Part shown: one piece after another, positions 22,980 to 34,899 of the stretch | Position numbering within the stretch: position 1 is the first letter of the stretch | Layout of the letters: every line of letters begins with the position of its first letter | From: Wurfbainia villosa | Lineage: Eukaryota; Streptophyta; Magnoliopsida; Zingiberales; Zingiberaceae | Direction: 5' to 3' | Length of the DNA stretch: 64,000 nt | NCBI GenBank assembly: GCA_025175895.1 | Contig: CM046000.1 | Span: forward strand, 96,518,753-96,582,752 | The notes under the pieces: generated by a model | Seen by the model: only the letters and a program-made list of their open reading frames with translations | Database searches by the model: none | What the model was told of the DNA's origin: nothing | Made by a program: the position numbers and the translations under genes

Positions 22980-24200
22980 GATTGTATACCCTATAAGCTC
23001 CATCGGTGGTTGAGTATCCTAGAAAGGTTCCAGAGAGGTTTTGGATTTGAATTTCCTAGGTAATCCTTAGTGTTTAAGATATGTACCTTGCATCCAAATA
23101 CCCTAAAGTACTTGATGTTCGGTATTTTATCGTGATAAATCTCGCACGAGGTCTTTGGTGCCTCTTTACCATATGATCCTATTTTGGACATAGCAAGTCG
23201 TACTAACGGCCTCCTCGCCCAAAATCTATCGTAGGTTATACTGCTTAACATTGTCCTAGCGCTTCTTGTAGGGTTCTATTTTTCCGCTCGACTAACCCAT
23301 TTGTTGTGGGGTTCTAGGACATGAAAACTCATGGTGGTATCCGCTTAGGTTACATAAATCAGAAACTGTGGTTTTAATTCACCACCATGATCGCTTCTAA
23401 GTCTTTTAATCTTAAGGTTCTTTTGATTTTCGATTAACCTACAAAGATTGATTAGTTGGTCTAGGGTATCATTTTTATGTTTGATAAACCTAACCCAAGT
23501 AAATCTAGAATAGTCGTCAATTATGACTAAGCAAAATTGACTACCATTGAGTGACTTAGCTCCATGTGAATCAAATAGATCCATGTAGGAGCTCAAGAAC
23601 ACTTTTGGTCTGCTCTTGATTAGTTAATTGATGTTGTGTCCTAGATTGTTTACCTTGTTGACAAGCATTACATATTTTATTATCCAAGTTGTTTAGTTTA
23701 GGCAAACCTATAACTAGCCACTCGACTCATCTTGTGGACCAGTCTTGGGTGCAGTGTCCCAGTCTTCTGCCATAACCAAGATTCCTCTTGCTGTGTCATA
23801 AGACACTTGGTTGAGGAGTTGGGTAAATTTATTGTGTAGATGTTGCTATTCCTAGTTCCTTTAAGTATTATTTTAGATGTTGCATTTATCTTGATTACGC
23901 ATTCATTTTCTAGAAATATGACCTTATAATTGTTATCACACAATTGGCTTACACTAAGTAAATTATATTGAAAGTTTTCTACTAATAAGACATTTTGAAT
24001 TGTAAAGTTAGAGTTGAGCTCAATATCACCACATCAGATGATTTTGAGCTGTTATTTCCAAGGCTACCGATCCTTGTCGTTTGAATCGTAACTTCAAAAT
24101 TTGAGTTGATCCCGGTCATGTGTCGAGTAACCACTCCCAACATCCATTGATCCTACACCTAAGGTAGTTGGATCGGATATTGGAATTACTAAAGTGTTGT
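22980..24200 (-). pseudogene. Protease and integrase of copia A
   Basis: Pieces of the protease/pre-integrase region (23698-23943, with YKVIFLENECVIKI and a damaged zinc-binding region) are followed by integrase blocks. DLFDSHGAKSLNGSQFCLVI with DDYSRFTWVRFI, then RLRSDHGGE, lie at 23345-23602, and the C-terminal EIYHDKIPNIKYFRVFGCK is at 22991-23251. The protease DSGCSRHM motif seen in copy B is degraded here (near 24110-24160). Stops and frameshifts throughout. Confidence 0.8.
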
Positions 24201-24674
24201 TTGTAAGTTTTTAAACCTAAATCATCTCACCAATATCTACATGATCAAAACATGTTATTCCTATGTGTTATTGTGAGATGACTTTCAATTTTACTTGATT
24301 AATTTTAATGAATTTAAATTAACCAACATTAGGTTAGATTCGGATTTAGTCTAAGCTCATCAAGTAATCTTTTCAAGAGATTATCTTCCAGGTCGTGGCG
24401 AGGCACAGAGGCCTTCTTTGATCGGAACAACGACCACTTCCTTAGACAAAGCTAATTTCAAGAAATTGATAACTCGACTTACTTGAGACTACGTCTTGGT
24501 CTAACTAGTTATTTTTGAAAAGAGGCTCCCCGAGGCTCAATCTTTTCGTAGGATTTTAGTTGGTTTATTTTTGAAAAGAGGCTCCCCGAGGCTCAATCTT
24601 TTCGAAGGATTTTAGTTGGTTATGAGTCCTATCTAACCATTCTAAAAATAAAGGAAAAACTAAGCATGCAATTT
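24201..24674 (-). other. Inter-ORF spacer between gag and pol, copia A
   Basis: Non-coding DNA of about 470 bases between the gag stop and the protease, matching 57463-57930 in copy B. A 56-base unit with GAAAAGAGGCTCCCCGAGGC is duplicated in tandem (24511-24566, 24567-24622); copy B has one. Confidence 0.7.
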
Positions 24675-26295
24675 CTAAGACTTAACAAAAATACATTTTG
24701 TATTGGCTCCCCCTGGACCATTGAATCGAGTGGGTCTATTCACATAGTGAATTTGGTCCTTGGGAACCCAATACATGTTAGATCCTAAAGTTGAAATCAA
24801 AGTGGTCTTAGGGACCCATGCTTGGACATTTTTCTTATGTTGGTTTACTATAGACATATATGACTTATTGGTTGTATTTGAGTTAAACCCGAGTCCGGCC
24901 TTGTTGTACACGACCCTTTGTGATCCAAGTAAGAGGTCAAGTCCCTTGGATCCCAAAGTGAACCTTTCCAACGTGTTCCTAAGGTCTTCGACTTGTGTTT
25001 TCAAAAGCGAGTTCTCAACTTCAAGCTTTTCAACTTGAGTTGAGTCCTCCTCTTGAATACGAGTAGTCGAAGAGGTTAGGGAGACCTCATGTTTGAGGAG
25101 GTTAACCTCCTCAATTAGGGTCTCGACCTTGGACTCGGACTTAGCTAGTTTCTTATTTAAAAATTTAATTGCACCATACAAAGTATTAAGTAATGACCGA
25201 CTTACCCTTAATGATTCTTTTGAACCGGATACGGATCCGTGGCTTGTCTTGAATGGAAGCTCATCATCGGATTCGGACTCGACTCTTCTTCGGTTTCGAG
25301 TCGCGGCTCGGTCGGCTTGGCCATTAGAGCTTGGATATCGCCTTCTTCCTCCGACAACTCCTCCCAAGTAGCGTTAGCGCTTTCTTGGTCTTTGATGTTA
25401 TTCTTTAGCTTTGGGCACTCGGACTTGATGTGACCGAACTCTGCACTCATAGCATCTAAAATTAGAAGTATTTGAATTAGGTTTAGGCTTACCTTGAGTT
25501 GTTGGTCGTGTTCGTCTCGAGATCATCTTCCGAACTAGATGGACTAGTTCGGATTCTATTTCGGAGTCTACTTCCGATTCGGACTCGTCTTCTTCCTTCG
25601 GGGGTGGCTTGCTTGCGGGCTTCTTCTTCTTGGAACCTGCAACTAAAGCAATACTCTTCTCGGCACCGACCACGTTAGTTTGCTCATGTAATTCAAGTTC
25701 AAAACAATTCGCCTAACCTAATTTTAGAAAGGTCCTTGGAGACCTTGTAGGCATCGACCATGGATGCCCACAAGGTGGTCCTAGGAAGCAGTTAAGAGAA
25801 TACCGATAAGGTCGCGATTCTCGACCTTTTGTCCGATGGCATGGAGTTGGTTGACGGCATGTCTTGGATATGAGCATGTAGTTGAGTTGCGGTCTGCTTT
25901 TCCTGCATTTTCAAGTTATACAATTTATTTAAAAGTAAATCTCTTTTACATACCTTCGTGTCGTCGGTGCCTTCGTGTAGTTCCACTAGCTTGGTCCATA
26001 AGTCCTTTGCACTAATGAAGGGGCCGACGCGATTGAGCTCTTCCTTGGACAACCCACATTGCAAGATTTGAGTTGCCTTGGCATCGGCTTCTACTTGTTT
26101 TTTCATGGAATTTGACCATTGATCGTAACCCAAAGATTCACCATCTTCATTAATAGGAAGTGTGAAACCGGTTTGATTACGATCCACATCTCGATTGGGT
26201 TTTAAGAAAGCATTCCATCCGACCCTTCCAATAACGAAAGTCATTACCGTTGTAAAACGGGGTCAAGCGGTGCTAAACCCTTCGAGATGGGCCAT
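24675..26295 (-). pseudogene. Gag of copia A
   Basis: It starts at the ATG at 26295 (MAHLEG) and runs, with frameshifts near 25790, 25680 and 25440, to KCIFVKS and a stop at 24675. The middle part (25792-26244) has GESLGYDQWSNSMKKQ and the UBN2-type gag core. The zinc knuckle at about 25420-25450 is damaged (CYECRVRSHQ) but intact in copy B. The C-terminal 230 codons (24675-25367) are open and contain a coiled-coil stretch (IEEVNLLKHEVSL, KLEVENSLLKTQVEDL). In copy B that stretch is cut off by an early stop, so this copy shows the ancestral gag length of about 540 residues. Confidence 0.85.
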
Positions 26296-26656
26296 TTAAA
26301 AACAAGAAGAAGAACAATTTAAAAGAATCTTGCAAAACACACACGAAAAGAATATTCCAAGACTTTCGTCTTGGATTAGTAGTGCGGGAAGTAAAAAAGA
26401 TATATATAAAATGTAACTTGCAAAAAGAAATAAACAATCAAATGCGAATGTCGTTGAAGTTCCGGAGGACAACCTTACTCGGGATCTAACCCGAAGGACA
26501 ACCTTATCCGGATCCTAAAGCCTCTAATGCAATTCTATATGTAGGAGAAGATAAGCAAGTGAAATAATTATACGAAAACAGAAATAAATAAATAAAAAAT
26601 CTGTGAAAAAAAAAACAAAGCTAGATTGGTGGTTTCACCGAATCTTAGCGCCCCCG

Positions 26657-26668
26657 GCTCTGATACCA
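26657..26668 (-). other. Primer binding site (tRNA-iMet), copia A
   Basis: Minus-strand TGGTATCAGAGC two bases inside the 5' LTR. Confidence 0.85.
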
Positions 26669-26670
26669 AT

Positions 26671-28032
26671 TGTTGGATCGAAAGTGTCGCTAGAGGGGGG
26701 GGTGAATAGCGATACGGTGTCGTTAAAAAACTTTTGCAATAAGTAAAAAGCAAGTAGAGAGTGCACAGCGGAAATATAAAGTAGACAAGATATTTTTACG
26801 TGGTTCACAATCTTTCGATTGCTAATCCACGGCCCTAGTGATCCTTGATCACGTACGGAGGGCAATTCACTAAAACCACTCCTCTTCGTTGGAAGTAGGA
26901 GCAACGATTACAAAAAGAAATCAAGGCAAAGGGACACTCCCCCTTTCCTTGTTACGATTAAAGCACAAAGACAATTTAAAGAAGTAGAACTTAAATAAAT
27001 ATACCGACAACTCTTATAAGTAGAAGATGTAGCTTTCGTTGTCGGCGGCACTTCGTCGTAGCAAATGTTAGTTGTAGTAGCGGCGTTACGACGGCGTGTT
27101 GAGAGCTCTTGAATTCTTGTTTTTGCTTGGAGTGAACATGTCTATTTATGGATATTGATCTATGAATTTAGACATAGGTAGTGTCCAAGGTGAGGTTCTT
27201 ATCCCAACTCAAGGATGAGGTGTTTCATCCAACCACCTTGTGCCACCTCCAACCTTCTTGTAACTCAAGGATGAGGTGTTTCATCCAACCACCTTGTGCC
27301 ACCTCCAACCTCCTTGGGCGCCAACTTGAGGATGAGGTGTTTCATCCAACCACCTTGTGCCACCTCCAACCTTCTTGTGCGCCAACTCAAGGATGAGGTG
27401 TTTCATCCAACCACCTTGTGCCACCTCCAACCTCCTTGGGCGCCAACTTGTTGGAGCCATTCAACTTGTGCCACATCATGGGAGCCAACCATCTTGTGCC
27501 AACTCACCTTATTTTGGGCGTCCACCACAAGGAAGCTTGGTGATGGTTTGGATGTCCACCTTGATGCCACATCACCCTTTGTACCAAAACACGAGTCAAG
27601 TCCAAATTCACCCCCTTGAAATTCGAGCTCTTCTCGAAGCTGGAACTTGACTAGCAATGATGTAGTCAAAGAGTTTTGGCAGCAAGTTAGCTTAAAATAT
27701 AAAGTACGATGGTTCTAACCATCTGATCTCGACCTAGACCTTCCATTGGAGGTATTGGGTCGGATCTACGCTTAACGACCTTGCTTCGCTTTCACACGAG
27801 CTTACCTTGTAGCCTCGCTTCCGGTCTTCACCCGAGTACCTCGGCTTCCTCCGAAGTCCCTCTGGCGTTGCCCGACCACCTCGGTTCCCACCGGGTGTCG
27901 CAGACCTTCCGCTCAACTTTAGCATTTCTGCACACTTAATTGAGCTCGTAAGATAACAAATATACCCTTAACTATTGAGCCTTTTGCCATAATCAAAATA
28001 CCGGTTCGACTTTGGTGCCCACTGCACCAACA
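26671..28032 (-). repeat. 5' LTR of copia A
   Basis: 1362 bases, TGTTGG...CCAACA in plus-strand reading, paired with 18962-20311. It abuts TGACT at 28033-28037, which duplicates 18957-18961. Confidence 0.92.
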
Positions 28033-29018
28033 TGACTCTGACCCGGTTGACTGCGGCCACTACGATGTCCGGTGATCGTGGCTGAGTCGACGTGGTTCCG
28101 ACCGGTTCTTTCCTTCTTCCTGTCTGTATTGACCCTCTGTTGAGCTGACTCGATCAACAAAGCTCTATCCAACGCCTCTCGGTAGGAAGAACTACCAAAT
28201 CCTGCCATCCTAACCTGTAGATGCCCATCTAGTCCTTGAACAAACTGCATCATCCGTGACCTATCCTCAGCAACTAACTCTGGACAAAACCTGGCTAACC
28301 GATTAAATTCTGTATTATACTCCATCACTGAGCGATTATTCTGTCGAAGACTCAGAAAATCCTGACATCGCATCATCTGATATGCCCGTGGGAAATACTG
28401 ACTCTCAAAAGCCTCTCTAAATCTCGCCAGTAACTCTTTGCCGCCGCCAATAATCGAGCGCTGCATGTCCCACCAGATCTCGGCCTCGCCTCGTAAATGG
28501 AAGGCTGCCAACTCTGCCTTCTCCCACTCGGAGCAGACCATATAGTAGAAGGTACGCTCCATCATCTCGATCCAAGATTGAGCTACGATCGGATCAGTCT
28601 CTTCGCTGAATAAAGTGAACCGGCTTTTCATCGACTTTGCTAATCCGGGAATCCGAGCTCGTGCCGCAGCTACATCAGTAGGATAAGTAGGGGCCGATAC
28701 TGAGTGAGGGCCGACCGGCTCCACTGATGGGCCTATTGGGTCTGTAGTAGCATGTCCTACTGGTGGGGGTGTTTGATGTGTAGCAGCAGGGTCTCCCACT
28801 GGTACATCGGATGCCCCAGCAGTGGTTATCTCGGGAGGAGGATCCGTCGAGGACTGAGGATCCACTACTCCCGCAGCACCCTGTGGAATCTGACCCTGAT
28901 CAATATGCTCACCCTCAGTAGATCTCTCCGGTAAGTCTGTTGCCAAAGATCTCTGGGTCCTCTAGCGTGGCCGTCCCACACCACGTCTCGGCGCAGAAGC
29001 ACACCCACCTCGTCTCAT
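28033..29018 (-). pseudogene. N-terminal gag of gypsy E
   Basis: The likely start is the ATG at 29018 (MRRGGCASAPRRG), followed by an in-frame TAG at 28962-28964; the open frame resumes with LATDLPERS. A proline/threonine-rich N-terminus precedes a Retrotrans_gag domain with FSEETDPIVAQSWIEMMERT, FHLRGEAEIWWDM, FREAFESQYFP and MEYNTEFNRLARFCPEL. This protein would form the virus-like particle. The frame is cut at TGACT by copia A and resumes at 18956. Confidence 0.85.
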
Positions 29019-29275
29019 ATCTGTTAAATGAATACAGATATTACCACAAATAAAAACATATCAAATTAATCATCATACCTATTTCACCGTCAGGAGAGGT
29101 CCAGTAGCCGCCAAAACCCCATATTGATGTCGTCAAAAATCCTCGAATTTTTGAAACATAAAAATCATCGGAAATCCATACCAAATCCAAAATTTCCAGA
29201 TTACCTCGAAAAACCTGCCAATACATGGCGAACTCCGAAAAATCCAAAAACCCCTAGGAACTCGAAAACCTAGGC

Positions 29276-29287
29276 GCTCTGATACCA
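29276..29287 (-). other. Primer binding site (tRNA-iMet), gypsy E
   Basis: Minus-strand TGGTATCAGAGC, seven bases inside the 5' LTR remnant. Confidence 0.85.
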
Positions 29288-29294
29288 AATAAAT

Positions 29295-29383
29295 TGTCAC
29301 GCCCCGAAAGAGACCCCGCCAGACGAAAATCCGGCAGCATCTCCCCTGTACGGGTGACAATCCCAATTTACATACAAAGCCTA
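29295..29383 (-). repeat. 5' LTR remnant of gypsy E
   Basis: 89 bases identical in layout to 12412-12500 (TGTCACGCCCCGAAAGAGAC onward). It is interrupted at 29383 by the start of gypsy D; the rest of this LTR is not found elsewhere in the window. Confidence 0.85.
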
Positions 29384-29559
29384 TGATGTGTGTAAATCAT
29401 GCTATGTTTTCACTACTCCATATACATGCATTCTATCACATTTCATATCCTAAGCTATTAATTTTTATTTGTCAAAAGTTATGTTGACAAGATAGTAAAA
29501 TTAATGATGGCCTCCTCTTACAAATGTAGAATTAAATTGATTAGAAATAGGCGTATCAA

Positions 29560-29760
29560 AACAACACAGGCGTGTTAGAAATCAACATGCCCGTGCCATG
29601 AGAGCCAGCAGCCAACACGCCCTGGCTCACTGATTGACATGCCCGTGTCATGAGAGCCGCAATGACACGCCCGCTTTAGCTTCAACACGCTCGTTCAAGC
29701 GCAACACGCCGGTGGGAAATGCGCGACACGCCAAAGGTGTCTCATGTGGCACGGGCGTTT
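29560..29760. repeat. ACACGCC / GGCGTG motif cluster in LTR D
   Basis: About ten copies or near-copies of (A)ACACGCC(C) and its complement, with a longer CATGAGAGCC extension twice. The same motif class recurs in the gag tail of this element at 41670-41880. Confidence 0.65.
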
Positions 29761-29850
29761 GGCTCGATTCCAGATTCCTTTCGCGAGCAATCGGGATCTT
29801 CGCGAAATCAGAGGAAATCTATTGCCTTAATTGCAAGAGGAGGCCAAAGC

Positions 29851-29860
29851 TATAAAAGAG
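29851..29860 (+). promoter_or_regulatory. Putative TATA box of LTR D
   Basis: TATAAAAGAG after an AAAGC context, followed by a purine-rich leader; a good match to plant TATA boxes. Confidence 0.5.
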
Positions 29861-30795
29861 AAAGATATTCTAAACCTAAGAGAGAGGCGGGTGGTCGAGA
29901 TCGACGACAATAGAAGATAAAGAGAAGGAGTCAGCAGAAGAAGGATATGGCACCCAGCATCGTAATTTCTTTCTCTAGTAATTCTTGTCAGACTATGGAG
30001 TAGTATCCTGTAATCTTAGGATGGGGGAGTAGCCCTTGACAATTTATGACGGATGATATAATCTATACTACCTGAACTATTGTTTATTTTGATCTGGTTC
30101 TTTTGGATTCTTATTGATAAATATAAGGAGCAAAGGGGAAGTACCTAATAGTGAACCCGAGTTCCCAAAAGCCAGAACCAACTAGGGAATAACTCCTAGT
30201 AGCGGTAGTATATCTATGAGGGCTTGTGGGGGTCTCGTGACTGGTCTCCTTAGCTGATTATGGTCCCGTGTGCAAGCCTACCGTGAAGAGGAAATTTGAC
30301 TCTAGAGGAACTCTCATGAATTTAATGGATCTATCAAACCCAGTTTTTACCAAGTAACGGAGGTAAGACATAGGGAGGTTTGCGGGGGTCTCGTGACAGG
30401 TCCCCTTAGCTGATTATGATCCCCTATGCTCGAACACCGTGATAGGTAAATTGAGTTTGATAGGTACAGTTAACGTAGACCTCGAAAGGGGCCGTTGATT
30501 TACCTTAGGATAGGTTCCATCAAAACAACTCTAATAAGGGTAGGAAAGAATTAAATCACCTTATAAATCGTCGACGTGGTGAAACCCATATCCTGAGATT
30601 CTCCTCAACTCTTGACTTTCAGCTCGTTCTTCTCATTCGTCGTTCTTGACTTCTCAGGTTCTTTGCTTAAACCACAATTCGATTGACTAGATAACTTGGT
30701 ATCACGACCACTGCACTGACCCAATCCCTGTGGGATCAATATTTTTATTACTTGACGACAACCGTGCACTTGCGGAAAATAACACATCAAGTTTT

Positions 30796-30813
30796 TGGCG
30801 CCGTTGCCGGGGA
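30796..30813 (+). other. Primer binding site (tRNA-Asp), gypsy D
   Basis: TGGCGCCGTTGCCGGGGA is the complement of the 3' end of plant tRNA-Asp, the primer of Athila-type elements. It starts six bases after the LTR end. Confidence 0.85.
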
Positions 30814-30927
30814 TTGGCACTCAATATTGAATTGAGCGTGATTTAGTTAATCTAGATTTCTGTTTTTGTTTTTTTCTTTCTTTTTGTCTATTCTGAATTC
30901 TTGTTTTGGGAGCCTCTCTTGTCGTTG

Positions 30928-31403
30928 CATGCACAGATTTAATAGGGAAATCATCGATATTGATCCTGAGATAGAGAGAACGTTCCTTGCTAGAAGACGA
31001 TTTCAGCAAACTCAGGAAGAAAATCTGACCTCCAACATGGCTGATCAGAATGAGAATAAACCTCTAAGGGATTATGCAGCGCCTAGTACAAGGGGATTGA
31101 GATCGAGTATTAGAAGACCCCCTATTGAAGCGAACAATTTTGAATTAAAACCGGCTCTACTATCCATGGTCCAACAACATCAATTCGGAGGAGCACTCAC
31201 TGAAGATCCAAATCTACACTTGGAAGTATTTTTGGAATTTTGTGAAACTTTAAAACTGAATGGAGCGTCAGCTGATGCTATTAGACTGCGCTTGTTTCCT
31301 TTCTCATTGCGGGACAAAGCTAGAGCTTGGCTACACTCTCTTCCAGCAGATTGTATAACTACCTGGGATCAGCTGGAGCAAAGATTCTTAGACAAGTATT
31401 TTC
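30928..31403 (+). pseudogene. N-terminal gag of gypsy D
   Basis: This frame is open from about 30928, with IDPEIERTFLARRR (typical start of Athila-type gag), then MADQNENKPLRDYAAPS (Met at 31037) and the gag core FCETLKLNGASADAIRLRLF, ARAWLHSLPADCITTWDQLE and RFLDKYF. It stops being gag exactly at TTTTC (31399-31403), the copia C target duplication, and continues at 40698 with PPSKTASLRYQI. Joining the two halves across a single copy of the duplication restores the register seen in relatives. Confidence 0.82.
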
Positions 31404-33586
31404 TGTTAGTAATATATATGAGAGATGTCCTAAGGCAATCGCCTTATGTATGATCCATTTATATGATAAATGAAGATTCACTATTTGAGTATACATGTTT
31501 TATGTATTTGATTGGATCTTAAACTCATTTACTGAATGTCCACGATACGATTCACAGCATGAGAGAATTTGTGATTGGATCACAACTAGTGAGTATCTCT
31601 ACATGTGTAATTGTGATGTATCGGAATTATCCCTAGTCGATGAATTGATGAATCTGGACACCATCAATTCTGTTGAGACTAGCACGAGGTATACTCCTTG
31701 GTGTATCCAAGCAGCTGATTCTCACTGGCTGGAGACATAGTGATGTCCGGAGTTAATCGTGGATGCTAGTTATGGTAACTAGTTCATTGAGTGACCACCG
31801 TAAGACTTCATATGGTTCTCTGCATATATAGATATGTCAATGAAGTTCTTATGGGCTTAAGTGCGATGTTCCTTTGACTTGCGGTATTCAAGTCATCTTG
31901 ATCATGGAGACTTATGCTTTGACATCTTAAGCAAACATCTCTAAGGAGATGTGGACCCGGATGATTGGGTATAAGTCAAGTGATCAAGGTGTTTGAATAG
32001 CCTATAAAGGATTCACCACTCCTTGCGAGGAGATGTATACCCATGGCCTCTCGTCGGATTGTTACTAAAGTCTTTGGCCAAAGCATTACATGTTTAGAGT
32101 AAGGTACTCTTCGATACATGTGGAGTAACTAGAACTGTGAGGACGAGGAAATGATACTTGGGCTAGGTGTGACGAGTCACTAGTGGGGATCGACACAATA
32201 GACCATGTCCCAACCAAGTGGGTATAAGATGAGTGAAGGGAATGGGGCACGATTCATTCGAGCTACTGAAGGGTTTCAGAAATAGTTCTGGATCAACCGT
32301 TGATCTTTTCGGCTAATTGGGGATCATGATGTACTACTAGGTGCCACTCATGATCGTTCTATAATTAATGGTTAATTATAGACGGCCAACATAAACCGAG
32401 AACCTATTTGGTCACACGCACAACGAGTGTAATCCAAAGGATTTAAAACGAGCTTGAGAATGAGATTCTCAGACCGAGAGAAACTATGTTTGGTTGGACC
32501 AAACATAAAGTGAGCATGAAATTGTTTCAGTCGCAATGGAAGCGTGGATGGGCTGCGTCTTATGAAGACGTAATGGATGGACCAAAATGGTTTGGTTCTA
32601 ATCCAATGGATAAGAATAAACCAAAGGGTTTGGTTTATTTTAAACGAATGAACCAAAAGTTGGTTCGGTTCGTTTTAACTTAAAATAAACTATTATGGTT
32701 TGGTTTATTTTAACTTATCTTAATGGAGCGGGTTAACGGGCTTTATGGATATGATCCATTAACCATTAAGAGAGTTAGTTCTCTATAAAAGTGGGCTTAA
32801 GGGATTGTTAAACCCTAATCCAAAATCAAACTAACTGTTTGTGCCGCCAAGCTCCTTGCCGCCCAGCTTGATTGTGCTGCCGTCAAGACCCTTGCCGGCG
32901 TCCAAGCTCCAGCCGGTGAACCTCCGGCGACCCTCCGGTGATCCCCTAAAAGGTTCGGCATCAAGGTGAGCTTTTGTCTCCTTGTTTTGGCCGGCGCCTA
33001 TCTCCTCCACCAAGCTGTCCAGTTTTCTGGACAGCTTCTTCTCCTCTCGTCGGAGCGTCGTTTGGACGACGGTTAGTGCTCCGACAGCGGCTAACATACC
33101 GGGGATTTGATCTCCGGTAATCCTCTGAGGTGGAGGACGAAGGATTCATCAAACGGTTGACGAATACCTCTCCGGAGAAGCGAGTTTTGAGAACTCATTT
33201 TGGATCCGAATTTGGATTCGGATCGTGATCATCTCTCGATCACGTCGTCTTCAACACGAGGCTAGTAACCCGTACGAAGACGAAGCTCGTGACTTAGCGA
33301 AGTCATCCCGAGGAGCTCGGCGTGGATACGGATAGAGACGATTCTTACGAGGATCGTTCCGGTTGATGCCGTTCCCGCTACACGTCATACGAAAGGTATA
33401 ACGTAGTTAATTTCCTTTTATTGCAAATTTTTATTTACGGTTATGTCTACACTTGTTGTAATAGCATGCGTGTGTTGTGTGTGTTGTAATAAATAGGAGT
33501 ATTTATTATTTTTAATTGCTTCCGCTGTGCTCATGTTTACGAAACATGATCGAACACACATACGCCGCGGTGCCGGAAACCCAACA
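31404..33586 (+). repeat. 5' LTR of copia C
   Basis: 2183 bases, TGTTAG...CCAACA. A TATA box lies at 32783-32791. The GC-rich part after it (32830-33150) resembles a transcribed leader. It is nearly collinear with 38494-40692; the latter has many 1-3 base losses and one extra stretch of about 50 bases near 39910-39955. Confidence 0.92.
32783..32791 (+). promoter_or_regulatory. Putative TATA box of LTR C (5' copy)
   Basis: CTATAAAAG, conserved in the 3' LTR (39862-39870) and in the third LTR (about 46863). Confidence 0.55.
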
Positions 33587-33587
33587 G

Positions 33588-33599
33588 TGGTATCAGAGC
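33588..33599 (+). other. Primer binding site (tRNA-iMet), copia C
   Basis: TGGTATCAGAGC one base after the 5' LTR. Confidence 0.88.
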
Positions 33600-33639
33600 C
33601 CAGGTTGTGTTTCGACATAATCGTAAAATGGTTTTGCGA

Positions 33640-34890
33640 TAGTCATAATGTATTTCTGGAAATTTTCTAAAATTTGGAAATTTAGAAGTATTTATGGAAA
33701 TTTTTCAATTTTGGAAAGTCTAGAAGTATTTATGGAAATCTTCCACTTTTGGAAAGTTGGAAGTATTTATGGAAATTGATATTTTCCATAAATAAAATAT
33801 TTGATTAGATTCTGGAAATTTGTTTCCTAATTTAATCATGATTTGATTTGGGAAATCAAATCTTAAAATATTTTATTTCCATAAGTAGTTTTAATGATTT
33901 AGGAAATTGGTTTCCTAAATAGATTTTCCTTAATCAAATAATTCCATGAATAAAATATGTGATTAGATTTGGAAATTTGTTTCCTAATTTAATTATGATT
34001 TGATTTGGAGAATCAAATCTTAAACATATTTTATTTCCATAAATAGTTATGACATATAAGGAAATATAGACATGACATAATTGTATGCCATGTAATTGCA
34101 TTAGATGCATAACATTATGCCATGCGTATCGTGACATGTAGATGTATGCCATGTATGCCATGCCATGTAGATAATAGTTATTTGCATGCAAAGAGGATGA
34201 GACATAAAAAACCCTTAATCAATATTAAAGCCTACACCTTCCATTAATATGGTTAGAACCAGAGTTCTGTTTCTTGTTTGGGTTGTTGGACTCTCTCCAA
34301 GCCCGGCTCGAACCTGAATATGTTCAAACCATGGAATAGTTTAATACTAATATGGTAAGAGTCGAGGTCAATCGTTAGCTTTGGTTGTTGGACTCTCTCC
34401 AAGCTGGGCTAATTGGTTGAATGCGCTCTAACCATATTAAAACTATGTCCTGATTAATGGGTTGGCTTTAACCTGGAGCATCGGCTTGTTGGACTCTCTC
34501 CAAGGTCGATGTAAAGGGAGGTGAAGTTGGGTGCTATGCATATGATGCATACTTATTAATGTGTTAACAACCCGATGTATGTGTGAACATTCAATTAGTT
34601 GATAGCACATTGTGATAGTTGCATATACGGGATATGCAATCCTATAGATGATACCTACCGTCAGAGTTATGAATGGCTTGTTGGACTCTCCAAGGTTGTT
34701 CATAACTATGATGGATATCAGCCCATTCGGAGATGGACCTACGATCTCCAGAAGTGATTTTGGGGTTTTTGAAATTCGAAAAATGAATGGGATTTATAAA
34801 TGTATATTGATGCATTTTAAAATCATTTTCTCATATATGCTCGTTTTGTATTTCTAAGTTAATATATTGATCATGATGTGTTTGAATTTA
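33640..34890 (+). other. Repeat-rich leader of copia C, no gene
   Basis: AT-rich leader with three units of about 37 bases (GAAGTATTTATGGAAATT, from 33687), a duplicated block of about 105 bases (33785-33890 and 33943-34048) whose ends are inverted copies, and four copies of GTTGGACTCTCTCCAAG or a shortened form (near 34285, 34386, 34488, 34679). No coding domain is seen. Confidence 0.75.
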
Positions 34891-34899
34891 TGCTCCATT

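Larger units (their letters stand above)
18962..28032 (-). mobile_element. Complete copia element A (SIRE/Maximus-like), minus strand
   Basis: Bounded by LTRs that open TGTTGG and close CCAACA, with a 5-base target duplication TGACT at 18957-18961 and 28033-28037. On the minus strand: 5' LTR 26671-28032, primer site, gag, protease, integrase, reverse transcriptase, RNase H, purine tract, 3' LTR 18962-20311. Integrase before RT is the copia order. The gag type and long LTRs (about 1.36 kb) resemble the SIRE/Maximus lineage. It sits in the gag of gypsy E. Coding regions carry many small indels. Confidence 0.92.
12412..29383 (-). mobile_element. Gypsy element E (chromodomain lineage), split by copia A
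   Basis: Read on the minus strand: 5' LTR remnant (29295-29383, cut by element D), tRNA-iMet primer site (29276-29287), gag (from 29018), insertion of copia A (18962-28032), gag zinc knuckles, protease, reverse transcriptase, RNase H, integrase with a chromodomain-like C-terminus (to 14917), polypurine tract and 3' LTR (12412-14819). The gene order protease-RT-RNase H-integrase is that of Ty3/gypsy. The C-terminal chromodomain points to the Tekay/Del type of chromovirus. Several frameshifts and stops make it non-autonomous. Confidence 0.85.
29384..30789 (+). repeat. 5' LTR of gypsy D
   Basis: 1406 bases with matching short inverted ends. A TATA box lies at 29851. A cluster of ACACGCC/GGCGTG motifs occupies about 29560-29760. 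The second half contains two related blocks of about 120 bases (around 30220 and 30385) with GGGGGTCTCGTGAC. Confidence 0.8.

Noticed and set aside
32960..33300. Host gene exon after LTR C (arginine/serine-rich frames at 32831-33152 and 40067-40258)
   Set aside because: The same sequence recurs in both LTRs of copia C and in the third LTR, so it is LTR leader.
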